64,000 nucleotides of DNA from Sciurus carolinensis (lineage: Eukaryota > Chordata > Mammalia > Rodentia > Sciuridae). The DNA lies in assembly GCF_902686445.1 (NCBI RefSeq), contig NC_062220.1:92690143-92754142 (forward strand), read 5' to 3'. Positions 36,949-47,571 of the stretch are shown in pieces; position 1 is the stretch's first letter; the number at the start of each line of letters is the position of its first letter. The translations under genes and the position numbers were made by a program. Below the pieces are notes generated by a model, which had not been told where the DNA came from, ran no database searches, and was given only the letters and a program-made list of their open reading frames with translations.

Positions 36949-37453
36949 TATGTGTCATCATCCACTTATAAGTGAGATCATTCATCCTTTGGTTTTTTGA
37001 AATTGGCTTATCTCACTTAGCATGATATTCTCCAATTTCATCCATTTGCCTGCAAATGCCATAATTTTATTATTCTTTATGGCTGAGTAATATTCCACTG
37101 TATGTATGTATGTATATATATATATACACCACAGTTTCATTTGCAGGCAAATGAATGAAATTGGAGAATATCATGCTATGTGAGATAAGCCAATCTCAAA
37201 AAACCAAAGGACAAATGATCTCACTGATAAGCAGATGATGATACATAATGGGGGGTTGGAGGGAGGCAAGAATGGAGGAAGGAGGGACTGTATAGCGGGA
37301 AAAGAGGGGTGGGGGGAAAGGAAAAAATAACAGAATGAATCAAACACCATTACCCTATGTAAATGTATGATTACACAAATGGTATGCCTCTACTTCATGT
37401 ACAGAGAAATAAGATGTATCCCATTTCTTTACAATAAAAATAAATTAAAAAAA
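36947..37453. mobile_element. LINE-1 copy C, head-to-head inverted composite
   Basis: 36947-37137 is L1 3' sequence on the minus strand (from the tatatgtgtcatcatcc block to an accacagttt block). 37138-37453 is L1 3' sequence on the plus strand, with G tract, end of 3' UTR and A-rich tail. The two arms overlap in L1 coordinates by about 115 bases, giving an inverted repeat between 36947-37063 and 37138-37254. The layout resembles twin priming, yet the arms differ at roughly nine of 108 positions, which is unexpected for one RNA template. Confidence 0.88.
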
Positions 37454-37456
37454 TAA

Positions 37457-37528
37457 CAACTTGTGATCCTCCTACCTCAGCCTCCTGAGTCACTGGCATT
37501 ATAGGCATTCACCACTGTGCCTGACTCA
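37457..37528 (-). mobile_element. B1-half of a composite SINE, truncated
   Basis: The run acttgtgatcctcctacctc, agcctcctgagtcactgg and gcattataggcattcaccac is the complement of the 5' half of the B1 part. The ID half and A tail, which should lie to the left in this orientation, are missing, and the L1 copy C tail lies there instead. SINEs normally keep their 3' end, so a deletion is implied. Confidence 0.8.
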
Positions 37529-37939
37529 ATTATTTTTAACATAACTTTTATTTTCATCAGTTACAGTTTTCTATATTATTTTATGTAAAGCCCTGTTTAG
37601 TAGCTAATTTGTATTTTTTAATAAATTTACAAAATTTATTTTGTAATAAAAGTGGAATTTTTGATTTAAAAAAAATAAAGTCTGCATTTAACATTTTGAG
37701 TTCAAATGCAACTTCAGGATCCTTCTCAACACAGGGCTCTGGGTGGTACCATTATTTCCTTAGGTTGGTACAGAAGAAATCCAGTATCTCTGATTTATGG
37801 TCTGACAAGAGACAGATTCATACATTGAATAAAGTAATGGTGAGTGACAAACACTCCAGTAGAAGTACAAGTTAAGTTGTTTGGGAACTTTCCTTTCGAA
37901 GAGGTGACATGCCCAGGGAAATCAAGGATACTCCTGAAG
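37529..37939. other. Unique AT-rich sequence
   Basis: No repeat or gene recognised; the open frame at 37609-37875 has no known domain. Confidence 0.35.
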
Positions 37940-38270
37940 GGAAATGACAGTTTTCTAAGGACTTGAAGGAAATGTAGGAGTTAATGAAGCAGATTCCAGA
38001 GAAGGTAGGTAGTCAACGGGAGGAAGCACCACTGGCAGAGGGGGGAATAATGACAAAGCACAAAACATGAATGAGCCCAGGGGATGCTCAGGGGGTGCAT
38101 GAGGAAATCCCTGAGGGCGGCAGGTGGGACGCTGAGGTTCCCAGGGTCAGGAGATGGAAGGCTGTAAGTAAGATGAAACTCCACTGTAAAAAGTTTGTGA
38201 AGTTGGACTTCATCCTGGTGGCAGCTAGGGACCCAGAGGAGCACTTTAAGTGAAGTGTCAGATGAGTTTG
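37940..38270 (-). mobile_element. L2 LINE fragment
   Basis: The order of gattccagagaaggtaggta, ggctgtaagtaagatgaa, agtttgtgaagttggacttc and atcctggtggcagctaggga is the reverse complement of the L2 3' region. Old and diverged. Confidence 0.5.
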
Positions 38271-38294
38271 ATGCTTAGGAGAGCATTGACACTG

Positions 38295-38500
38295 AGCCCA
38301 ACAGTCTACATTTGAATCCACTCTTTGATATTAGCTGTATGACCGTGGGCATGTCAGCTGCCCCTGCTGCACCTCATGGTCCCCATCTGTAGGGTAGAGA
38401 TGTAAGTTGCTAGTATCAATTCTCTCACTGTGGTGATTGAGTGGGGGTAGAATGCAAAGTGCTTAGAACACTGACTGGCACGTGTAAGCCCTCTGTGTGG
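38295..38500 (+). mobile_element. MIR SINE, nearly complete
   Basis: The run ctacatttgaatccactctt, ttagctgtatgaccgtgggc, tgcacctcatggtccccatc, tgtagggtagagatg, aagtgcttagaacactgact and ggcacgtgtaagccct follows the full MIR order. Confidence 0.75.
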
Positions 38501-39662
38501 ATTATTTCTACCCAGATTGCTCTCTTGTAGAAAATTTCAGAGCCGAGGCACAGAAAGACAAAATAATTTACTCAGGACTGCAATGCTGCCTAGTGGTAGC
38601 TCCTAGAGGTCTATTCATCACGCTAAATGGCTTTGAACATGAGTGTTATGGAAACCTCATCTCTCCCTATGGGTCCTAGATGATACATTTTTGTTTAGAT
38701 GATGAAAAGGGAATTAATTCTTCTAAAAACCCTTTGCCATTTTTGTTTCTCTTTTATCTTAGGATGCTCCTGCTGTTTCCCACATTGTGTTCTTCCACTC
38801 TGTTGTTCTTTTATTTGAACATGTACTATTTCAATTTCCCAAAACACAGTGCAATTTATCATAATGTAAATAAGTGAACTTGAGCAGAAACACAAAGCAC
38901 ATTTTTTTTTTTTTTGGCCAGGAATCTTTCCTATCCTCAAGCACAGGGAGAGGAAACCCAGTGGCACCTTCAGCAACCATGGGCATCCACAAGTGCATTG
39001 ATCATGTCATGGCAGGGGACTGGGCCAGTTCTGCTGGAATCCTTTGCTCATTTTTGAAGATTGGTCAGATCTGTCCAGTTACTACACCTGTCCAAAGCAT
39101 TTCACGTTTGCAGTGCTTGACACATTTGCAAAATAAATATGTGGGCTATTTAATAGTTCTTGAGGACACTTTTTCCTACACCTTCGTATATAATAACCCA
39201 AAGCCTTTGCTCCCTGTATGAATCCTATATCTGTCTGTTGTCAGAAATAGGGACTCCTACCACCACTTTGTATCAGAATTAGGCTGTATCTGCTCGTCCA
39301 CAAAGTGATGTGAATGATGAAGAATAAAGGTCTTTGATCAGGAACACAAAGAGGAGTCAAAATGAATGGGAGAGGAGGAAGTGATGTTTTTAGTTGGAAA
39401 TCTCTGGGCAGGATGAAAGCTGTAGAGTTTAGTACTATAAGTCTTAGAACTCTAGGATTATCTGTTCTGGGACAAAAACAGCTGAGTTTATCTAAGAGGA
39501 ACTGATGTAATAGCCATACGTTTGGTTTAGTCTAATAATTTCTAGTGGAAGAATTTTGTGAGTGAAGTAAAGGTAAAGAGAAGAAGTGAGCTTCCAGCTC
39601 TGCATTCAGGAAAGGGGTCCATTAGAATTGCTATGCTCAGTGGGATGTGGAGTATCCAAAAT
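38501..39662. other. Unique sequence
   Basis: No repeat recognised. Overlapping frames at 38680-39221 are AT-rich chance frames without known domain. Confidence 0.4.
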
Positions 39663-39828
39663 ACCTTTTTATAAATTTTTTTTATTTGTTCTAATTAGTT
39701 GTACTTGACAGTAGAATGCATTTTTACATTTCGATAGATCATATATAAATAGAATGTAACCTCTCATTTTTCTGATTATGCATATTGCAGGATCACAGGA
39801 GTCATGCAGTCGTACAAAATACCCTGAA
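39663..39828 (-). mobile_element. L1 3' UTR fragment (older rodent type)
   Basis: A T-rich start followed by attagttgtacttgacagta, gaatgcatttttacatttcg and a tcatgcagtcgtacaa end recalls the antisense 3' end of an L1 subfamily seen in squirrels. The match is from memory and diverged. Confidence 0.45.
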
Positions 39829-39954
39829 TCACCCTGGCTATGGTTAGTCTAGTGGTGAGTGGGGACCATATCCAGCAGTCAGTTTAAGCAAACACCAGTG
39901 AACCACCCAGGACTACAGAGCTCTGCAGGACTCAACTCTGAACTACATTCAAAT

Positions 39955-40275
39955 TTCTTGCAGATATTCTTTTCTTTTAAAATTTTAAAATAAAAATGCA
40001 ATATGTACCCCAAAATGTAGAGAAATGTTATGTGTACATCTCCATGAACACAATGGCCTCACCTACATATCACCCGGATCAAGGTGCAGAACATTACTAG
40101 CACTCTGAGCCTCCCTTGAGCCCTTCCCAGCCTTTATCCCCTGACCACAGGGGAATCACCACCAGCCTTGCCTCACTGTAAAGCTGTTTTGCCTGTTTTT
40201 GAACTTCACCTAAATGGTTATAAAGTATATATTATTTTGTGTCTCAAATTTTTAGTCAACATTATATTTATGATT
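39955..40275 (+). mobile_element. Old L1 (L1M) 3' UTR relic
   Basis: The run cacctacatatcacccggat, caaggtgcagaacattacta, ttttgcctgtttttgaactt and cacctaaatggttataaagt follows the order of L1M 3' UTRs. No coding part. Confidence 0.65.
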
Positions 40276-40799
40276 GTATAGTTCACCAAAAGAACTGAAT
40301 TATACATATAAATATGTATTAATATTATATAAGAACAGAATTATATATAAAATATAAATATATTAAAGTAATTTTATAAAAGATAATCACAGTTTAATTT
40401 GCATAAGTGTATATTAATAATACAATTTTATATTAATATGATTATATTCTATATAATTCAGTTCTTTTGCTGAGATAATTTAGTCTACTATATCAGTGCA
40501 ATTGCTGACATATTTGAATTTCAATATACCCTTTTAGTATTAGTTTTCTATTTTTCCTCTAAGAAGTATTTTTTTCTCTTTGCTGGGCCTTTGGATCAAA
40601 TAGTTTTTAAATTCTCATTTATAATTCTATTATTCTTTTATTCTTCTTTTAGAGGCTACCCTGGCATACATCACTGATTTAGTAGAATCTGTCTTTAATT
40701 TGTGCCTTTATCATTGCCCAGATAATGCAAGCACCTCACAACATTTTGGTCTTTAATCCTTTCCCACCTTTTGTGCTCTTGGTGTCACATCATATTTTT
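40276..40799. other. AT-rich unique sequence
   Basis: Strongly AT-rich (many TATA and TTAATA runs) with no recognised repeat family. Confidence 0.4.
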
Positions 40800-40975
40800 T
40801 GTTTTGTTTTGTTTTGTTTCTTGATTTTGGTTTCTTTTTAGCTGTATACAGCTATCATGTATACATGATAGTTGGGCTCATTTTATCAAAATCATACATG
40901 CATGGAATTCAATCTTAATCCCTGTCCCCCAACCTTTTCCTTCCCCTATTCTTTTCCCTCTACTCTTGGTATTTT
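40800..40975 (-). mobile_element. Older L1 3' end, left part
   Basis: After a (GTTTT)n run, the text up to about 40975 resembles an L1 3' UTR on the minus strand (gttgggctcattttatca, cctgtcccccaacctttt). It contains two adjacent palindromes at 40840-40871. It is probably continuous with 41326-41940, from which it is separated by L1 copy D. Confidence 0.55.
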
Positions 40976-41325
40976 CTTTATTTTATTTTATTTTTTTTAT
41001 TTTTACAACTGAATTTTGATTCATTGTACTAAAATGGATACAACTTTTCACTTCTATGGTTGTACATGATGTAGATTCATACCATTTGTGCTATCATATG
41101 TGTACATAGGGTAATGATGTCTGTCTCATTCCACCATCTATTATACCCCCACTCCTTCCCCCCTCTCATTTCCCTCTAAAGTTCCTCCATTCTTCTCTTA
41201 CCCCCCACCCCTCCACTCCCATTATGTATCATCATCCACTTATCAGGGAAAACATTCGACCTTTGGTTTTTTGGGATTGGCTTATTTCACTTAGCATGAT
41301 ATTCTCCAATTTCATCTATTGACAG
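40976..41325 (-). mobile_element. LINE-1 copy D, nested and 5'-truncated
   Basis: Poly-T-rich start, gggtaatgatgtctgtctca, the C-rich complement of the G tract (41145-41220), tatcatcatccacttatcag and agcatgatattctccaattt are all L1 3' UTR markers. Flanks ggtattttct (about 40967) and ggtactttct (about 41327) agree at 9 of 10 positions and are the likely target-site duplication, showing insertion into the older L1. Confidence 0.85.
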
Positions 41326-41940
41326 GTACTTTCTACTTATACATAAAGGTGAAATTCCCTGTAGTATATTCATATAAGCTTGTAATGTGATTTTGTTAAA
41401 TTCATCCCATATTTTCTCCTCTTTTCTGTCCTTCCTCCATCCTTCCATCTCAATCTCCTTCTGCTCCACTGATCTTTATCTTTGATATTCCATTTCCACC
41501 CCACCCCCAAAGCCTTCTTTCACTTCTTTTGCTTTAGCTTCCACATATGACAGAAACCATTGAACCCTAGATTTTCTGAGTTTGACTTATTTCACTTAGC
41601 ATAATGTTTTCCATGTCATCCATTTATCATAAAATTCTATAATTTCATTCTTCTTTATGGCCCATTGTGCATATATACTTCATTTTCTTGATCCATTCAT
41701 CTATTGATGAGCATCTAGGCTAGTTCCATAATTTGGCTATCGTGAATTGTACTATTATAAACACTGACGTGGCTGTGTTGCTGTTGTATGCTGATTTTAG
41801 TTCTCTTGGATAAACACAGAGGAGTAAGATAGCTGGGTCGTATTGTGGTTCAATTCCCAGTTTTTGAGGAATCTCCATACTGCTTTGCAGAATGGTTGCA
41901 CTAATTTGCAGTTCAACAATTTATTTGCACTCTCAAAAGA
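41326..41940 (-). mobile_element. Older L1 3' UTR and ORF2 C-terminal end
   Basis: C-rich and AT-rich 3' UTR followed by the ORF2 C-terminal end in antisense: acttatttcacttagcataa, ttctttatggcccattgtgc, ggctatcgtgaattgt and gctgggtcgtattgtggttc. More diverged than copies A to E. No open frame remains beyond short pieces (41797-42030 minus). Confidence 0.8.
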
Positions 41941-41989
41941 CATTATGATCATTAGAAAAGGAATACTCATTTCATGTATGCACAACCCT

Positions 41990-43080
41990 CTGTTGTGTGC
42001 TATCCACTCCTTGCATTTACTTACTTCCATCTGAAATTCTTTTCTACCTGATAGGGTTTCTTCAGTATTTCTATTTCTTTAGGTACAGTTCTCCAGCAAT
42101 GGATTCCCTGAGTTTTTATTGGTTAAAAAGTCTATTTTCTTTTTTCCCTGTCCTGTAAGAATGTCATTCTCTTATCTGGTGGCACCTGTTGTTTCTGTTT
42201 AAAAAATTCAAGCATCTGTCTTATTGATGGTGTTAGCAGGTCATGTGTCCTTTTCATCTGACTGCTTTTAGGATTTTCTCTTTGTCTTTTGAATTTATCA
42301 ATGTTATTATGTGGTGCCTGGGTATGCTTTTCTCTATTTTTCATCTTTGGGTTTAAAGAAATTCTTGAATCTGTGACTTTATATTTCTTAAATTTCAGAC
42401 AATTCTTGGTCAACTTTTCTTCATGTATGTCTTCTGTTTCATACTCTCTTCACTTTGATATCAATTACATGTTAGACATTTTACCATATTCCACTTTAGT
42501 CTTTTTATCTTTTATTTTCCACTGTTTATTTTGTTATGTGTTTATGTTTCAATATAGATGTTTTCTACAGACTAGTTTGCAACTTCTTTCCTTTGGTTGT
42601 CTAATCTACTGTTACACTCATCTATCAAATTCTTCATGTTAGTATTGAATTATTTTTGGTTTTAGAATTTCCATTTGATTCTTTCCCACATATTTTAGTT
42701 CACAGGAACTAATTACCTTCTTCTTGAACACATTAATTGTTGTTATTTTAAAATTCATGTCTGAAGACATCAATGTCATGCTCACCTGTGATCTGTTTCT
42801 ATTTTATGTTTTTTTTTTTTTCTTCTCTTGCCTGTTGGTCATTTAATCTTGTTTCTTGGCATGCCTATTAATTCATATGCCAGACATTATCCATGAAAAA
42901 TAGTATGTGGCTCTGGAAGATTTTATCTTCCTCCAGAGTGGGTTTAATATTCTTCTGGCAATTAAAAAGAATACAGGGAGATTATCTTAATCCAATCTGA
43001 AGTTATCATGATTTAGGTGCTATGAGGTCTCATATACTTTTTATTTGTCCTTAACCCTAGAACTTTGCTTTTTCGGAAGT
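41990..43080 (-). mobile_element. HAL1/L1M-type ORF1 and 5' region relic
   Basis: On the minus strand this has the order of ancient L1/HAL1 ORF1 and 5' UTR: the tagaatttccatttgattct block, the gtctaatctactgtt block and the gctctggaagattttatctt block near 42910. It adjoins the old L1 end at 41326-41940 and may belong to a different insertion. Open frames are fragments only (42132-42413 minus). Confidence 0.6.
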
Positions 43081-43724
43081 CTCAACTAAAAACCCAAGAC
43101 ACTTATAATGACCTGACTTCTTTAGTAGGTCCCACCCCAATTTCAGTCTCTCCCATACCATAAGACAGGCCAAGTTTCTCTTCAGCTTTTTAGCCTCTCA
43201 GCAGGTTTCTAGAACTACTTCCAACTCCGTCTCTGCCCATACCCTGCCTCAAACCTCATGCACCACTTAAGAATTGGCAAATGCCTTAAGAGGGAATGAC
43301 TCTCATTTCGGGCTCTCTTCTGTATGACTTTCATTTCTATTTTGTTTTTCTTTTTGCTCTGCAACCCAAAGGAATGCTGTAGGACTAGGTGGCTGGCTGT
43401 CCTTTGTTGCTATGTTCCAACATGAATTACCAAATGCCTAAAGGGCAATAAAACAAAACCAAAACAAAACCAAAATAAATACCAAAATAAAATACATACC
43501 CCAAACAAACAAAGCAACAAAACCCCCAACTGCTTACCTCAATGTACTCCTCATCTTTCCAGAACTTTTCTTAAGAATTAGTTGCTTTAATTGCTCAACA
43601 GTGACTTCAAACACTGAGGGCTATTTTTGTCTTTTACTCAGTTTAAATAGTTGTTCTCAGATGGTTTGTCCACAAAATTACTCTTTCATAGAAGGAAGCA
43701 AAGGGCATCTCAGAAAGATAGCTT
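43081..43724. other. Unique sequence with A-rich block
   Basis: 43446-43530 is an (AAAAC/AAAAT)n-like A-rich block. The rest is unassigned. Confidence 0.4.
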
Positions 43725-43940
43725 AGCCAGGCATGGTGGTACATGCGTATAATCCCAGTGACTGGGGAGGTTGAGGTAGGAGGATTACAAGTTCAAAGCC
43801 AATCTAAGCAACTTAATGAAGTCCTAAGTAACTTAGTGAGACCCTGCTTCAAAATTTAAAAAGTAAATAAAAAAGGGATGGGGATGTGACTCAGTGGTGG
43901 AGTACACCTTGGTTCAATCCTCCATACTGAAAATAAATGT
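43725..43940 (+). mobile_element. Composite B1-ID SINE, full length
   Basis: Begins agccaggcatggtggtacat, then cataatcccagtgactgggg-like text, gaggattacaagttcaaagc and gtgagaccctgcttcaaaat (B1 half), an A-rich linker, and gggatggggatgtgactcag with gttcaatcctccatac (ID half). Both halves are complete apart from point changes. Confidence 0.93.
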
Positions 43941-44929
43941 TGATTTAAAAATATCCATGCCCAGGCCCCACCCAACCCCAAATTAAATGAGAATTTATGG
44001 ATATAGACATTGATACTTATTTAAAGCTCCCCAAAATGAACTTATACAGTCAGGTGAGGGAACCATGGATATGAGTAAGCTGCATAAGACTGAATGAGTA
44101 TTCTACTTTTTAAAAATATAAAGTTGGATGATTTAATGACATACACAACCATTACTACCTCTGCATGTTTTATAATAAAAAAATCTGATCCACAGATCAG
44201 TATTTCTACTTCTTTTGGTACAGTTCTACTGCAATGAATTCCCTCCATGCCATTCCTATCCTTCCTCCCACCAACTCAAAAAATTTTTATTTATTAAAAA
44301 TGAATAAACTTTCACCTCTTCTTTAGAAAATGCATACACTTTAGAATTTTCATCTTAGGTATCATGAACATTTCTAAGTATTATATATGCACACACAGAT
44401 ATATTTATACACATAGGTATACTAATACATACCACTTGCTATTCCAAACAGAATTTTCCTTTTTATTTTCTAATCTATAATTGCATATATATAAAACAGT
44501 TGTTCACTTGTAGGTAGTGATTTTGCATTTGGGCCACTTTATTGCTATCTTAGAAATTTCAAATTTTTTGGTAAATTCTGTTATCATCTCTAGGTATCTA
44601 ATCTTATTACTTTAGGAACAATATTTTCCCCTTCTCTAGTAAACATAGCTCTGTTACATACTTTTTATTTTAACATACTGTCTGGAAATTCTAGATCAGA
44701 TTGGCAGAAGGAGATCCATTTTTAGAGTGTTATCATATTTTCAAATGTAAGTGTGATTGATACATAACATCAGAAAGTCGGTTTATTCATTTACTGTAAG
44801 AAGCATTGCAATGCTTCTCATAATAATTAGAAGAAGGTTTATATTATCTGTTTGCCTGTTCTCATTTCCTATTCTCTTTTATAGCTCACTCTAATTATAT
44901 TTTGGTACCACCATCTTCACTGTAATTGC
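43941..44929. other. AT-rich unique sequence
   Basis: No recognised repeat; an A-rich patch near 44280-44310 and a TA/CA-rich patch near 44390-44430 are simple-sequence-like. Confidence 0.4.
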
Positions 44930-45172
44930 TTTTTAAAACTCACCAACAACTTGCACCTTGCTAAACCAATTTCTCAGTCCTTATTCAAATTATTAGCTGA
45001 TTTTGACAAAGTTCATCATACTCTCTTATTGAAACATGTTCACTTATTTTTCAAGATATTATTCATGTTTCTTCCAACTCTCTCTCAGGTCATTCTTCTA
45101 TTCCCATTCTATAAATGGGAATGTCCAAGAACTCAACTCCATCTGTTTTCCCTCACTCTCTAGGTTACCTCT
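44930..45172 (+). mobile_element. L2 LINE, reverse-transcriptase part
   Basis: The frame 44951-45163 encodes LLADFDKVHHTLLLKHV, which has the order of the L2/CR1-type reverse transcriptase motif (a Leu-rich stretch, Asp-Phe-Asp-x-Val-x-His). The frame is a relic. L2 text resumes at 46009 (tatatgctgatgac, the YADD motif) and 46676, so the element is split by later LTR insertions. Confidence 0.7.
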
Positions 45173-45430
45173 AGTTATGGGTTGGAATTTGGCCCCCAAA
45201 ATGTTATGTTGAAATCATAACCCACAATGGCTACAAATGTGACCCTAAATGGAAATAGGGTCATTGCAACCAAGTCAGTGAATCATTGGAGAAGGTTTTT
45301 CTTGATGTGACTGATGTCCTCAAAAGAAGAAGGAAATTTGGACTGAGCCCACAGGTACAGTGCCATGTGATGAAGGAGGCAGACTGGCAGAAGGGGCAGC
45401 CCTAGGAGACTAACGTTATCTCCACTCCAC
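45173..45430 (+). mobile_element. MLT1-type MaLR LTR, 5' part
   Basis: The order atgggttggaatttggcccc, ccaaaatgttatgttgaaat, gaccctaaatggaaataggg and tcattgcaacc, then gaaggaaatttggactgag and gccatgtgatgaaggaggca, is the MLT1 5' two-thirds. The 3' end is absent. Confidence 0.8.
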
Positions 45431-45443
45431 TTAGCTTTGATAC

Positions 45444-46008
45444 TGTAGCAGGTTGAATTCTAAGATGCTCTTCAACACTCCTGGCCTTTAATGTGCACAG
45501 ATCTTCTCCATCTATTCACTCAAACAAAAATTTGCCAATGTAATTGAGGTCCCAATGGGCTACTTACAGAAGCCCATTAAAAGTAGATCATTTTCTCTAC
45601 CTGGCCTCTAAAAAGGAAGTCAGATATTTCAAGAATTAGAAAGATCTGATGCACAGTTTTTATCCTGAAGACAAAGAAGACCACATAGCAATGACTATGG
45701 GTGGACTCGAAGAGATGAGAGCAACCTCCAGCTGACAGTGCATGGAACTAGGGATCTCAGTCCTACAACTGCAAGGAATTGAATACTGTCAACTAGAAGA
45801 ATGAGTTTGTAAAGAAAAAAACGTTCCCCCAGCACCTACAGATGAGAGATAAGCTCAAGGTGACAACTTGAATTAAGTCTTGTGAGATTCCAAATAGACA
45901 GCCCAGTCATGCTCTGACAGAGACCTGCAGAACTCTGAACTAATAGGTGTGTGTTATTTTAGGCCACTACGTTTGGAACAATTTGTGACCCAACAGCAAA
46001 CTAACACA
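45444..46008 (+). mobile_element. MaLR/ERVL-type LTR, complete-looking
   Basis: From tgtagcaggttgaattctaa to gcaaactaacaca: TG start and CA end, gccaatgtaattgaggtccc, aaaaaggaagtcagatattt, cagtcctacaactgcaagga and aattgaatactgtcaacta inside, then taggtgtgtgttattttagg with the end block. No convincing 5-base target duplication remains. Confidence 0.7.
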
Positions 46009-46107
46009 ATTACATCTATATGCTGATGACTTAAATGTATCTCTAACTCAGTACTTTTGTTATTTCTAGTCTTGTACATATAATTTATTTAAATAACATC
46101 TTAATAT
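46009..46107 (+). mobile_element. L2 LINE continuation with YADD codons
   Basis: tatatgctgatgacttaaat encodes the Tyr-Ala-Asp-Asp reverse-transcriptase core in the usual L2 setting. It continues the L2 interrupted at 45172. Confidence 0.65.
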
Positions 46108-46675
46108 TGTTATGGGACACAACTTAAGAACAGACTGATCACCACTGAGAAGTCCAAATTTGAGAGTCTTTATTAAGCTGGCCAGCTGACTGTCTCACAC
46201 AATGCCCCAAAAAATGGCTATTGGGAGAACAGCCCCGACCACAGGGTTGTAGGGGTTCTTATACCAAAAATCACATCAATCATAAGTGTCTGTTGCTATG
46301 ATTCAAAGTTATACATTAACATCATGAGATCATCAACAGAGGGGGAAGTGGGTCAAAAATGACCCTTACCTAGGTACAAACTAAAGAATGGTTGCTAATA
46401 TCCACACAATTACTATTTACATGGTACATTGTTTAGGAGCAATAGGAATCAAAAGAGAGCAATTCCTTGTACATAGGAGTTGCCATTGTATATGATTAAA
46501 CATGTCACACCAAGTGACTGATGATGGACACAGAGGCGGGGTATTCCCATGGGAGAAGCTTATTTTCTACATAACATGGAGTCTCAGAGCAAAATGGAGT
46601 CTGTTTAGTCATTTTCCCTTAGAGTCTGGACTATAACATTCTCATGGAGTCAGATCTGTCAGCCCATCACAAACA
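46108..46675 (-). mobile_element. ERV solo LTR
   Basis: 568 bases from tgttatggga to catcacaaaca. Read on the minus strand it starts TG and ends CA, with TCCCATAACA at the end. An AATAAA signal (minus strand, complement of tttatt at 46172-46177) precedes an R/U5-like end of about 65 bases. Flanks ttaatat (46101-46107) and ttagtat (46676-46682) agree at 6 of 7. No gag, pol or env sequence adjoins it, so it is probably left by recombination between two LTRs. I cannot assign the retrovirus class. Confidence 0.75.
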
Positions 46676-46770
46676 TTAGTATAAATAAAAGAAAATTTGA
46701 CTCTCTCCTATCAGCACTAACTTGGTTGAATTGTGCATTATCAACATGGTACCACCATCACTGCCTCTTT
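46676..46770 (+). mobile_element. L2 LINE continuation
   Basis: The run atggtaccaccatcactgcc matches the L2 block that follows the YADD region (its usual form is atggcaccaccatccaccca). It restores the L2 order across the solo LTR. Confidence 0.5.
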
Positions 46771-46929
46771 CTCATCTGAAAAAATCTTTTACTTTTTAAG
46801 AGAAGGGTCTCAAAGTCTGTAAAGACAGCATCCATTCCAGCAGAGGCATGTGAGTATTCATCTATGAATACATTTTTGTGCCTTTATGTAATGGTCTCAG
46901 AAATTTTGGTAGCTTATCTGATATGATCT

Positions 46930-47225
46930 TCCTTTTTAAAAATTCGTTTCATTTCTAGAAAGTTTTAGAAAATTTTCAAACACATGTAAAATTAGAGAGA
47001 ATAGCTTAATGAACTTACATGAGCACATCACCAGTGTGAACAATGAGCAGTTCAAAATCAAACTCATTTCACATCTCTCCTCACCCACTTACCCTTCAAC
47101 TTCCCAATCTTGCAGAACCAAATTCTAAAAGTAATGTTAATAAGCCTGTAAACATGTTACTGTCTTCTGCTAGATAATAAGGATTTTAAAAGGAATGATA
47201 ATACAGTTATAATATTTGAAAATAT
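46930..47225 (+). mobile_element. Old L1 (L1ME-like) 3' UTR, left part
   Basis: agaaaattttcaaacacatg, aaattagagagaatagctta and atgaacttacatgagcacat are the opening of an L1ME-type 3' UTR. The element resumes at 53326, on the far side of L1 copy E. Confidence 0.7.
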
Positions 47226-47571
47226 TAAAAATATTTTTTAAAATTTATTTTTATTGTAAACAAATGGGATACATGTTGTTTCTGTTTGTACATGGAGTAA
47301 CAGCATACCATTTGCGTAATCATACATTTACATAGGGTAATGATGTTTGATTCATTCTGTTATTTTTTCCTTCCCCCTCACCCCTCCCACCCCTCTTTTC
47401 CCTCTATACAGTCCCTCCTTCCTCCATCCTTGCCCCCTTCCCACCCCCTATATGTGTCATCATCCGCTTATCAGTGAGATCATTCGTCCTTCGGTTTTTT
47501 GAAATCAGCTTATCTCACTTAGCATGATATTCTCCAACTGCATCCATTTGCCTGCAAATGCCATAATTTTA

